Below are positions 43,830 through 51,233 of a stretch of DNA of 64,000 bases, piece after piece. Within the stretch, counting starts at the first letter, position 1. Every line of letters starts with the position of its first letter. The DNA is from an uncultured Eubacteriales bacterium (GTDB taxonomy: Bacteria > Bacillota > Clostridia > Tissierellales > Peptoniphilaceae): NCBI GenBank assembly GCA_900539225.1, contig UQBO01000003.1, forward strand, positions 62,001 to 126,000, in the 5' to 3' direction. Below the pieces are notes generated by a model. That model did not search any database. It was not told the DNA's origin and was given only the letters and a program-made list of their open reading frames with translations. Position numbers and translations under genes: made by a program.

Positions 43830-44354
43830 ATGAATTTATTAGTCGAAATATTTTTAGTGTTTTTCAAGATAGGCCTCTTTAGCTTCGGCGGGGGCTATGC
43901 TATGATGCCGCTTTTTGAAAAGGAGATCATTAATGGACTTCATTGGATTAGCTACTCTGATTTCATAGACATAGTTGCCATAGCACAAACAACGCCCGGA
44001 CCCTTCGCGGTTAACTCAGCTACCTTCATCGGTAACAAGCTAGCAGGCTTTTGGGGCAGCGTTGTCGCAACACTTGGAGTGACGCTACCGAGCTTTATCA
44101 TCATGAGCATAATATTTTTGACCATAAACAAGTTTAGAGACTCAAATGCAATCAAAGTATCGATTAGAGGCATAAGACCAGTCGTCTTAGCACTTGTCTT
44201 AGCGGCAGTCGTTACCATTGGCAAGGGCGCCATCATCGATTACAAGTCTATAATCATAGCCATCGTTGCCTTTGTATTAGTTAGAGTGAAAAAGCTTAAC
44301 CCCATACTTCTTATGGCTGTGGGCTTTTTAGTCGGCATAGTGATTTACAGGTGA
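43830..44354 (+). CDS. Chromate transporter, half-size subunit 1
   Basis: Membrane protein of 174 residues of the CHR family, short form. Seen: N-terminal GLFSFGGGYAMMPLFEKEII at about residues 12-31, the AQTTPGPFAVNSATFIGNK block near 52-70, and RGIRPVVLALVLAA near 112. Short CHR proteins act in pairs encoded side by side, as here, and are believed to form the equivalent of one long transporter; chromate is the classic substrate but other oxyanions are possible. The start ATG follows GGTGAG. The second half begins four bases after its stop. Confidence 0.88.
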   Translation: MNLLVEIFLVFFKIGLFSFGGGYAMMPLFEKEIINGLHWISYSDFIDIVAIAQTTPGPFAVNSATFIGNKLAGFWGSVVATLGVTLPSFIIMSIIFLTINKFRDSNAIKVSIRGIRPVVLALVLAAVVTIGKGAIIDYKSIIIAIVAFVLVRVKKLNPILLMAVGFLVGIVIYR

Positions 44355-44358
44355 TGAG

Positions 44359-44892
44359 ATGAAGATACTTGATTTATTTTTTACATTCTTTAAAATAGGT
44401 GCCTTCACATTGGGAGGCGGCTTTCCCATGCTACCAATAATTGAGCGTGAGATAGTTACAAAGAAAAAACTGATGTCAGACGAAGAGTACATAGACTCGA
44501 TAAGCCTTGCGCAAACAGCACCAGGACCTATCGCAGCAAACATCTCGATACTTGTTGGCTACAGGATATATGGTTTTTGGGGTGCGATCGCTGCCTTTTT
44601 TGGCGCGGTATTGCCAAGCTTTATGATCATACTAGTAATCTCACACTTCTTTATGGGTGTGCAAGACAGTCCATATGTGCAAGCAGCCTTCAAAGGCGTT
44701 AGACCAGTTGTGTGCGCACTAGTATTTGCAGCACTTGTAGGCTTAGTTGAAAAGGCCCACCTAAACAAATTTGAGTACGTCATAAGCATCATAGCTTTTT
44801 TAATAGTAGTGTTTTTAGATGTCAATCCCATCTTCGTCATCATTGGCGGTGTTGTGATTGCCTTAAGCAAAGATAAATTTATTAATAAATAG
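44359..44892 (+). CDS. Chromate transporter, half-size subunit 2
   Basis: Second short CHR-family membrane protein, 177 residues, the expected partner of the preceding one. Seen: GAFTLGGGFPMLPIIEREI at about residues 13-31, AQTAPGPIAANISILVGY near 53-70, and KGVRPVVCALVFAALVG near 113-129. The two halves share layout and motifs but are clearly divergent, as in known antiparallel CHR pairs. pta follows after 15 bases, but may use its own signals. Confidence 0.88.
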   Translation: MKILDLFFTFFKIGAFTLGGGFPMLPIIEREIVTKKKLMSDEEYIDSISLAQTAPGPIAANISILVGYRIYGFWGAIAAFFGAVLPSFMIILVISHFFMGVQDSPYVQAAFKGVRPVVCALVFAALVGLVEKAHLNKFEYVISIIAFLIVVFLDVNPIFVIIGGVVIALSKDKFINK

Positions 44893-44907
44893 AAATAGGA
44901 GGTTATT

Positions 44908-45879
44908 ATGGATTTATTTGAAGAATTAAAAGTTGAAGTAAAAGAAAAACATCCATCGATTGTTTTTCCAGAAGGTGAAGATGAAAGAGTTTTAAAGGCT
45001 GCTTTCAGATTAAAAGAAGAAAATATCTTAGAACCAATAGTTCTAGGTAAGAGAAGCGAGGTAGAAGTAACTGCTAAGGCTATAGGCAAGGACCTTGCTA
45101 ATATCAATTTCATCGATCCAGCTGAAGCTAAGGACATAGATGAGATGGCTCAAAAGTTTTTTGAAAGAAGAAAGGGTAAGATCACTCTAGAAGACGCTAA
45201 GGCGCTACTTCTTAAGGACGTTAACTACTTCGGAACTATCTTAGTATATATGAATAAGGCAGATGGCCTTGTATCAGGAGCTGCACATGCAACAAGCGAT
45301 ACAGTTAGACCAGCACTTCAAATCATTAAGATGAAGGAAGGCTACAAAAAAACTTCAGGCGTTTTCGTTATGGTTAAGGGCGACGAAAGATATATCTTCG
45401 CTGACTGCGCCATAAACATCGCACCTGACTCAAATGACATCGCTGAAACAGCTATACTATCAAATATAACAGCAAAGAGCTTCGGCGTTGATCCAAAGAT
45501 TGCTCTATTAAGCTTCTCAACAAAGGGCAGTGCTAAGTCAGATGAAACAGAAAAAGTTATCAAGGCACTTGAAATAGTTAAGGAAAGAGATGCATCCATC
45601 GCCGTAGATGGAGAGCTTCAATTCGACGCAGCCTTCGCACCAACAGTTGCTGAAAAGAAGGCTAAGGGCTCAGATATCGCAGGACATGCGAATGTATTCA
45701 TATTCCCATCACTAGAAGCAGGTAACATCGGATACAAAATCGCACAAAGACTTGGCGGCTACGACGCTATAGGACCTATACTTCAAGGTTTAAACAGCCC
45801 AGTTAACGATTTATCAAGAGGCTGTAACTCAGACGACGTTTACAAACTTGCTTTAATCACAGCAAAACAAACATTTTAA
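44908..45879 (+). CDS. pta: Phosphate acetyltransferase
   Basis: Converts acetyl-CoA and phosphate to acetyl phosphate, the first step of acetate fermentation. At 323 residues it is the short Pta form. Seen: IVFPEGEDERVLKAA at about residues 18-32, GLVSGAAHATSDTVRPALQI near 116-135, ALLSFSTKGSAKSDE near 198-212 and VFIFPSLEAGNIGYKIAQR near 267-285. AGGAGG lies upstream. ackA is not beside it. It overlaps folA by one base. Confidence 0.93.
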   Translation: MDLFEELKVEVKEKHPSIVFPEGEDERVLKAAFRLKEENILEPIVLGKRSEVEVTAKAIGKDLANINFIDPAEAKDIDEMAQKFFERRKGKITLEDAKALLLKDVNYFGTILVYMNKADGLVSGAAHATSDTVRPALQIIKMKEGYKKTSGVFVMVKGDERYIFADCAINIAPDSNDIAETAILSNITAKSFGVDPKIALLSFSTKGSAKSDETEKVIKALEIVKERDASIAVDGELQFDAAFAPTVAEKKAKGSDIAGHANVFIFPSLEAGNIGYKIAQRLGGYDAIGPILQGLNSPVNDLSRGCNSDDVYKLALITAKQTF

Positions 45880-46361
45880 TGATACTCGTAATGGCAGTCG
45901 ACGCCAAATGGGCGATTGGCTACAAAGGTGACATGCTAACAAGGATACCAGCGGATCTCAAACACTTTAAAGAGATGACCATGGGCGGCGTCTTAGTCAT
46001 GGGACGAAAAACCTTCGACGCGACAGGCGCACTTCCTGGCAGAGAAACGATCATCGTATCACGCTCACTTAAGGAGATGGAGGGAGTTCACATTGCCCAC
46101 AGCCTTGACGATTTAAGAGAGATGATAGAAGAAAAATTTTCAGATAAGAAAATTTTCTTAGTTGGCGGTGCAAGCCTTATAGACCAGCTCATAGATGAGG
46201 TGGATGAGGCAGAGATCACCTTTATTAAGAAAGACTTTGAGCCTTATGACACAGTTATGAGGAACCTCGATAAGGACGAGGCATTTGAGCTAGTTAAAAC
46301 AAGCGAAGAACATGCTTATCAAGATATGAAGTTTGAGTATAGAAAATACAAAAGAAAATAA
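45879..46361 (+). CDS. folA: Dihydrofolate reductase
   Basis: Reduces dihydrofolate with NADPH, 160 residues. Seen: the N-terminal MAVDAKWAIGYKGDMLTRIPADLKHF layout (quoted in part: WAIGYKGDMLTRIP near residue 9), GVLVMGRKTFDA near 38, and LVGGASLIDQLI near 93. The active-site acid is at the expected place in the DLKHFKEMT helix. thyA is not next to it. Start overlaps pta as TAATG. It marks the left boundary of the accessory island, with a hairpin terminator following. Confidence 0.94.
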   Translation: MILVMAVDAKWAIGYKGDMLTRIPADLKHFKEMTMGGVLVMGRKTFDATGALPGRETIIVSRSLKEMEGVHIAHSLDDLREMIEEKFSDKKIFLVGGASLIDQLIDEVDEAEITFIKKDFEPYDTVMRNLDKDEAFELVKTSEEHAYQDMKFEYRKYKRK

Positions 46362-46370
46362 TATTAGACG

Positions 46371-46400
46371 AAAGACATATGAGAGCCATATGTCTTTTCT
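46371..46400 (+). terminator. Terminator of pta-folA
   Basis: AAGACATATG (46372-46381), loop AGAGC, CATATGTCTT (46387-46396), followed by TTTCTTTT. Confidence 0.85.
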
Positions 46401-46444
46401 TTTGCCACTTGTACCTTTATCTAAAGAGATTTATTAAAACTGTT

Positions 46445-46558
46445 TGTTAACAATAAATAATGCTTATTAATTTTTATAAAAAAGTTACTCTTGTATTTAT
46501 AAATAATATAAAATATAATAATGTTAACAAGCATAGGAAATAATAATATATGTTAACA
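46445..46558 (+). promoter_or_regulatory. Promoter with three TGTTAACA palindromes
   Basis: TTGTAT (46491-46496), 17-base spacer, TATAAT (46514-46519) form a good promoter. The 8-bp palindrome TGTTAACA occurs at 46445-46452 (upstream), 46522-46529 (next to the start point) and 46551-46558 (in the leader). This looks like an operator set for a dimeric repressor, perhaps with looping. It drives the DUF4417-EndoU-like block. Confidence 0.65.
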
Positions 46559-46609
46559 TTTTTATATTTTTCTTTTGAAATATCAATTGATAACAAGGAG
46601 GTTTAAAGT

Positions 46610-47278
46610 ATGCGAAGAACAGTTGTCGATGATGGATTTGCATCATATCTAGTCCAAAATGCGAATTTTGATAGCAAGTGGGAAATTCCAATTATAAAAA
46701 ATGAAGAGTTTGAAGTACCAGAGGACATAATACCTTTTGATAAAATTAATAGAATTAATAAATTACAAAGAGAGAAAACTTTTGTTCATTTTTATATGCA
46801 TGACATAAGCTTTAGAAAACTTATTACAAGCACAAATAAATATGTAAAAGATTTTAGAGATTTTGGAGGCATTATTTCTCCTGATTTTTCGTTATATATA
46901 GATATGCCTCTATGTTTACAACTAGCAAATACGTATTTAAATAGAGCGGTGGGCGTATATATGCAAAATAACGGAGTAAAAGTGATACCTAATGTCAGGT
47001 GGGGAGACAGCAGAACTTTTGACTTTTGCTTTAGTGGTTTAGAAAAAGGTGGATTATATTCAATAAGCACACATGGTTGTATTAAAGGATTTGAAAATAA
47101 AAAGATATTTAAAGAAGGTTTGAGAGAGATGATTAATATATTGAACCCGAAAAGTATAATAGTGCATGGATCAATGCCAAAAGATGTATTTAGTTCATTT
47201 ATCAATAATATTGATTTTATTAACTATGAAGCGTGGATAAGTAGGGTTATGAAAGGAAAATCAGATGGGAACAAGTAG
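46610..47278 (+). CDS. DUF4417 domain protein
   Basis: Protein of 222 residues matching the DUF4417 pattern: FGGIISPDFSLYIDMPLCLQ at about residues 84-103, GVYMQNNGVKVIPNVRWGD near 115-133, FCFSGLEKGGLYSISTHGCI near 138-157, and a C-terminal IIVHGSMP. Function of the family is unknown; it is seen mostly in mobile or phage-associated neighbourhoods. AAGGAGG stands nine bases before the ATG. The last 14 bases overlap the EndoU-like gene, so the two are translationally coupled. Confidence 0.78.
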   Translation: MRRTVVDDGFASYLVQNANFDSKWEIPIIKNEEFEVPEDIIPFDKINRINKLQREKTFVHFYMHDISFRKLITSTNKYVKDFRDFGGIISPDFSLYIDMPLCLQLANTYLNRAVGVYMQNNGVKVIPNVRWGDSRTFDFCFSGLEKGGLYSISTHGCIKGFENKKIFKEGLREMINILNPKSIIVHGSMPKDVFSSFINNIDFINYEAWISRVMKGKSDGNK

Positions 47279-47750
47279 AAGTGGACTGTATTTAAACACA
47301 CGAGGAAGCAGAAGAAAAGTAAGTGATTATGCTTTAGTTCATTCAGACGAAGGAACTTTTATGAATATAAATACTAAAAGTCCTTTTAGAATGAAAAATG
47401 GAGGACATGGTGAAGCAAATATAAAACTATTGAATAAGTATGGTATAGGGTATAAGATAATTAAAGTATATCCTAATGGCGTTAGGGTTGGCAGCGTAAG
47501 CGGTCATAAAGATAAAAGAAAAAAATTGTTGAATCAACAAACTTGGTTCCCAAGCAATTGGAGCAGAAAAGATATTTTAAGAGCTGGCGAACATGTTGCT
47601 TCATTAAAAGTCAATAAGCATGTAAAAGATGGGATGAACATGTATGGCACTTGGAAGGGAGTTAGAGTTGTTGTAAAAAAGACCAATGGTAAAATATCAA
47701 CAATTTTTCCAGATATTAATCAAATTTCTAAAAAGAAAGGAAGAAAATAA
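47265..47750 (+). CDS. Stand-alone EndoU-like nuclease domain protein
   Basis: Small basic protein of 161 residues resembling the bacterial EndoU domain, an RNase used as the toxic tip of polymorphic toxins and found in some phage minor capsid proteins. Seen: GGHGEANIKLLNKYGI at about 46-61 with candidate catalytic H48, NGVRVGSVSGHKDK at 71-84 with H81, TWFPSNWSRKDILRAGEHV at 93-111, and ISTIFPD at 144-150, matching the closing strand of EndoU folds. No signal peptide, membrane segment or delivery domain is present, so it would act inside the cell unless exported by an unknown route. The gene overlaps DUF4417 by 14 bases and abuts the next gene. Activity is inferred, not shown. Confidence 0.62.
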   Translation: MGTSRSGLYLNTRGSRRKVSDYALVHSDEGTFMNINTKSPFRMKNGGHGEANIKLLNKYGIGYKIIKVYPNGVRVGSVSGHKDKRKKLLNQQTWFPSNWSRKDILRAGEHVASLKVNKHVKDGMNMYGTWKGVRVVVKKTNGKISTIFPDINQISKKKGRK

Positions 47751-48071
47751 ATGCTTAAGAATAAAATAGATGAGATTATAAAACGAAGACTGAATCTAAA
47801 ATTAGAAGATGATGATAAATTAGAGGAGTGCTGGGCAGAAGAAATTAGGATTTTATCAAATAATATTACCCAGACAAAAGATTATTATAAAAATGATTGC
47901 AGCGATGAGGTATTATTTTGGACAAGTGAAGTATTTGAGGAACTTATAGAACAAACTCAAAGTAAGGAACTTCTGAATGTATTGGAGTATAGAGCCTTAA
48001 GCGTAACAAATGAAATGTATAGAAATGATATATTGGAAGAAATAAATTATGCGAAATTTAAGTTGAATTAA
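47751..48071 (+). CDS. Small acidic protein, candidate immunity protein
   Basis: Not recognised by motif. The 106-residue acidic, helix-rich protein begins at the base after the EndoU-like stop with ATG, and GGAAGAAA within the end of that gene can serve as ribosome site. Seen: DDDKLEECWAEEIRIL at about 20-35 and SEVFEELIEQTQSKELLNVL near 60-79. A small acidic protein directly following a small basic nuclease is the standard arrangement of a toxin and its immunity protein, and charge complementarity fits. The assignment rests on position and charge only. Confidence 0.5.
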   Translation: MLKNKIDEIIKRRLNLKLEDDDKLEECWAEEIRILSNNITQTKDYYKNDCSDEVLFWTSEVFEELIEQTQSKELLNVLEYRALSVTNEMYRNDILEEINYAKFKLN

Positions 48072-48092
48072 AGCGTTTAAAGGAGATAAGAT

Positions 48093-49127
48093 ATGGAAAT
48101 TGGTCTTTATGTTTATTATGATGGTAAAAAGAATAATGTATTTCAAAAGGGACTTACTGAGTATAAAATAGGTGCACTTGCTTGTGAGTATGCTAGGCTT
48201 AGGCCTGCTGATTTAAGAGAAATTATTTATTCTTATACACATAGAAATGAAAAGTTTTCTAAAGATATTTTCGCAGATGCTATAGATTGTATTAGAATTG
48301 AAACCGAAAGAAAATTTGGATTGGTTATATCGATTATGTTTGCTACAGAGTTGTTCCAAGCTATATATGAGCTAGTAGATAAAAGTAAGGAAGAATTAGA
48401 TAAATATTTTTTTGCGATTAATAAAGAAGCTAAAAATGATCAAATAAAAACATATATCTTAGAAAATTCTCAAACAAAAAAATTTAGCATTGATACAGTT
48501 GGCAATGCGATAGATTATGCTTACTATGTTTTTGCAACAAATTATGCTATATTTAAGATTTGTTTTAATAGAATATTTAATGATGATAGTTGCATAGAGC
48601 AAGAAAAAAAAGATAATTATGTAGATATGCTTCTTTCATTCTATGGAGAAAATTTTAATATTCAAAAAATAGATTATAAAATAATGAATATAGAAGGAAA
48701 ATTTGCCTCGATTTATACAATACAAAACTCAGCTTCACTTCTTTTATTTGAATTAGCACATATAATTGAAACGGACACTATAGTTAAGAAATGTGAGATA
48801 TGCAAAAACTATTTTGTTCCTAAAAACAGGTCAGATACATTATATTGTGACTATCCATATCATAAATATCAGTCTAAAACATGTAAACAGATAGGTCCAC
48901 TGTTAAAAAGAGCAAAGAAAGAGAAGACTGATATATTTACAAAAGAATATAGAAAGGCTTATATGAGATTAAAAATGAAAACAGTAAGAAATCCTAATAG
49001 ATCAGACTATTCTGAACAATTAAAACAAATGGTGGATGAAGCTAAAGAAATTAGAAAAAAAGTAGAATCTCAAAAAATAGATGAGCAAGAATGGAAAACA
49101 TGGCTAGATAAATATAGTGGTCATTAA
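48093..49127 (+). CDS. Zinc-ribbon protein of the DUF6076 type
   Basis: Protein of 344 residues with a long helical N-terminal region and a cysteine cluster at about 227-265: CEICKNYFVPKNRSD, then YC and KTCKQIG. Two CxxC-like pairs of this kind form a treble-clef or zinc-ribbon site and resemble DUF6076 proteins, which lie in mobile regions and have no established role. The lysine-rich C-terminus could bind nucleic acid. AAAGGAG precedes the ATG by eight bases; the gap to the upstream gene is 21 bases, so it probably belongs to the same transcript. Confidence 0.6.
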   Translation: MEIGLYVYYDGKKNNVFQKGLTEYKIGALACEYARLRPADLREIIYSYTHRNEKFSKDIFADAIDCIRIETERKFGLVISIMFATELFQAIYELVDKSKEELDKYFFAINKEAKNDQIKTYILENSQTKKFSIDTVGNAIDYAYYVFATNYAIFKICFNRIFNDDSCIEQEKKDNYVDMLLSFYGENFNIQKIDYKIMNIEGKFASIYTIQNSASLLLFELAHIIETDTIVKKCEICKNYFVPKNRSDTLYCDYPYHKYQSKTCKQIGPLLKRAKKEKTDIFTKEYRKAYMRLKMKTVRNPNRSDYSEQLKQMVDEAKEIRKKVESQKIDEQEWKTWLDKYSGH

Positions 49128-49159
49128 TTCTAAATAAAAAAATTTAAAGGAGACTTATT

Positions 49160-49552
49160 ATGTATGAATCATTAACTAAATACATTGACAAGATAGATGA
49201 TGACATGATTTGCAAGTGTGTTGAAGAGCCTGGATATATGCCATATGTTGATTACACTTCTATGGTAGATGACTTTGTAGATGATGTATATAAATTTTTA
49301 AAAGAGAGTAAAGAAGTAAGCCCAAAAAACTATCGCGATATTATTAATGCAAATGGCATTGACCTAAACACTAAATCAGTTTTTGAAGTAGATCCTAATA
49401 CCTTGGATGGCTCTTGTGTATTTTCAATTTTACTTGCTGCCGTTAGGGCAGAAAGGTTTAGTGACGGCGTGCTTGAAAATTTATTTAAGAACGGTCATAT
49501 AAAAAAGTGGCTTCAAAGGCTTAAGGCAATTGATGAAGAAAAAACAATTTAA
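49160..49552 (+). CDS. DUF6508-type small protein
   Basis: Acidic protein of 130 residues. Seen: PGYMPYVDYTSMVDDFVDDVYKFL near residues 24-47 (quoted in part as YMPYVDYTSMVDDFV), and AAVRAERFSDGVLENLF near 97-113, which fit the pattern of DUF6508. The family's function is unknown; members occur widely in Firmicute genomes, often in accessory DNA. AAAGGAG is placed well before the ATG. It ends before a hairpin that separates it from the type I restriction operon. Confidence 0.65.
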   Translation: MYESLTKYIDKIDDDMICKCVEEPGYMPYVDYTSMVDDFVDDVYKFLKESKEVSPKNYRDIINANGIDLNTKSVFEVDPNTLDGSCVFSILLAAVRAERFSDGVLENLFKNGHIKKWLQRLKAIDEEKTI

Positions 49553-49567
49553 ATAAATAAATTTTTT

Positions 49568-49593
49568 ATCTGCTTCTAATGGGGCAGATTTTT
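49568..49593 (+). terminator. Terminator before the type I restriction operon
   Basis: ATCTGC (49568-49573), 10-base loop, GCAGAT (49584-49589), followed by TTTT. Confidence 0.65.
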
Positions 49594-49617
49594 CATGTAA
49601 AAATTTTCTATATGTGA

Positions 49618-49623
49618 TATAAT
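49618..49623 (+). promoter_or_regulatory. Extended -10 promoter of the type I restriction operon
   Basis: TGTGATATAAT with hexamer at 49618-49623; no clear -35. The hsdM ATG follows 33 bases later. Confidence 0.6.
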
Positions 49624-49655
49624 TAATGTATATAACAAATTTTAAGGAGTGTATT

Positions 49656-51233
49656 ATGGCAGAGATTAGAGAGAATAACGAGACAGCTCAAAGAGCTGAG
49701 CTCTATAGGAAGATCTGGTCCATCGCAGACGATGTGCGCGGCGCTGTCGATGGCTGGGACTTTAAACAATACATACTAGGCATACTTTTTTACCGCTTTA
49801 TATCAGAGAATATCACAGAATTTTTTAACGTGGCAGAGCACGAAGCAGGCGACCCAGACTTTGATTACGCTCAGATAAGTGACGAAGAGGCAGAAAAGTA
49901 TTTTAGACCAAATACAGTTGAGGACAAAGGCTTCTTTATATTGCCAAGCCAATTATTTGAAAATGTCGTTAAAGATGCGGGCACTAATGAAGACCTTAAC
50001 ACAGACCTTGCTAATATTTTTAAAGCCATAGAAGCAAGTGCCATTGGTTTTAGGTCAGAAGATGATATAAAAGGACTTTTTGAAGATGTTGACACTACAA
50101 GCAATAAACTTGGTGCGACAGTTGCCGAAAAGAATAAAAGGCTTAGAGACATATTAAATGGTATAGCCAGCATAAACTTTGGTCGCTTTGAAGATAACGA
50201 TATAGATGCTTTCGGTGATGCCTACCTTTATTTAATCTCGAATTATGCAAGTAATGCAGGAAAATCAGGTGGAGAATTTTTCACGCCACAAACAGTTTCA
50301 AAATTACTCGCAAGACTTGTTATGCAAGGCAAGACAGCCATTAACAAGGTATACGATCCTACATGCGGCAGTGGGAGTCTACTTTTACAAATGAAAAAGC
50401 AGTTTGATGCACATATCATAGACGAAGGCTTCTTCGGACAAGAGATAAACATGACAAACTTTAACCTTTGCCGTATGAATATGTTTTTGCACAATGTTAA
50501 TTACAATAACTTTTCTATCAAAAGAGGTGATACCTTATTAAATCCGCTTCATAACGATGAGAAGCCATTTGATGCCATAGTCTCAAATCCGCCATACTCA
50601 ATAAAGTGGATAGGCGATAAAGATCCAACCCTGATTAATGATGTACGTTTTGCACCAGCAGGCAAGCTCGCTCCTAAGTCATATGCCGACTACGCCTTCA
50701 TCATGCACGCACTTAGCTACCTTTCAAGTAAGGGTAGAGCAGCCATAGTCTGTTTCCCAGGCATTTTTTATCGTAAAGGCGCCGAAAAAACAATCCGTAA
50801 GTATTTAGTTGACAATAACTTCATAGACTGCGTTATACAGCTGCCAGAAAACTTATTCTTTGGCACATCCATCGCCACTTGTGTTTTAGTTATGGCGAAG
50901 AATAAGACGGAGAACAAAATTTTATTTATAGACGCTTCAAAAGAGTTTAAAAAAGAAACAAATAATAATATTTTGGAAGATAAAAATATTGACAATATTT
51001 TAAACGAGTTTGTAGCTAGAAAAGAAGTAGAATACTTCTCTAGATACGTTGATGTTAAGGAAGTGGAAGAGAACGACTATAACCTGTCAGTTTCAACTTA
51101 CGTTGAAAAAGAAGACACTAGAGAGAAAATCGATATAAAAGTACTTAATAAAGAGATAGAAGAGACCGTTAAAAAGATAGATGAGCTAAGAGCTTCGATA
51201 GATGCGATAGTGAAGGAGCTTGAAGATGAATAA
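49656..51233 (+). CDS. hsdM: Type I restriction-modification system methyltransferase subunit
   Basis: Adenine-N6 DNA methyltransferase of a type I system, 525 residues. The HsdM N-terminal helical domain covers about 1-165; the SAM-binding motif I region TCGSGSLLLQ lies near 241 and catalytic motif IV NPPYSIKW near 308, both intact. A C-terminal helical tail contacts the specificity subunit. I set the start at the ATG 49656, eight bases after AAGGAGTG; an in-frame upstream ATG has no ribosome site. The last eight bases overlap rhuM, so M and the inserted gene are coupled. Confidence 0.94.
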   Translation: MAEIRENNETAQRAELYRKIWSIADDVRGAVDGWDFKQYILGILFYRFISENITEFFNVAEHEAGDPDFDYAQISDEEAEKYFRPNTVEDKGFFILPSQLFENVVKDAGTNEDLNTDLANIFKAIEASAIGFRSEDDIKGLFEDVDTTSNKLGATVAEKNKRLRDILNGIASINFGRFEDNDIDAFGDAYLYLISNYASNAGKSGGEFFTPQTVSKLLARLVMQGKTAINKVYDPTCGSGSLLLQMKKQFDAHIIDEGFFGQEINMTNFNLCRMNMFLHNVNYNNFSIKRGDTLLNPLHNDEKPFDAIVSNPPYSIKWIGDKDPTLINDVRFAPAGKLAPKSYADYAFIMHALSYLSSKGRAAIVCFPGIFYRKGAEKTIRKYLVDNNFIDCVIQLPENLFFGTSIATCVLVMAKNKTENKILFIDASKEFKKETNNNILEDKNIDNILNEFVARKEVEYFSRYVDVKEVEENDYNLSVSTYVEKEDTREKIDIKVLNKEIEETVKKIDELRASIDAIVKELEDE

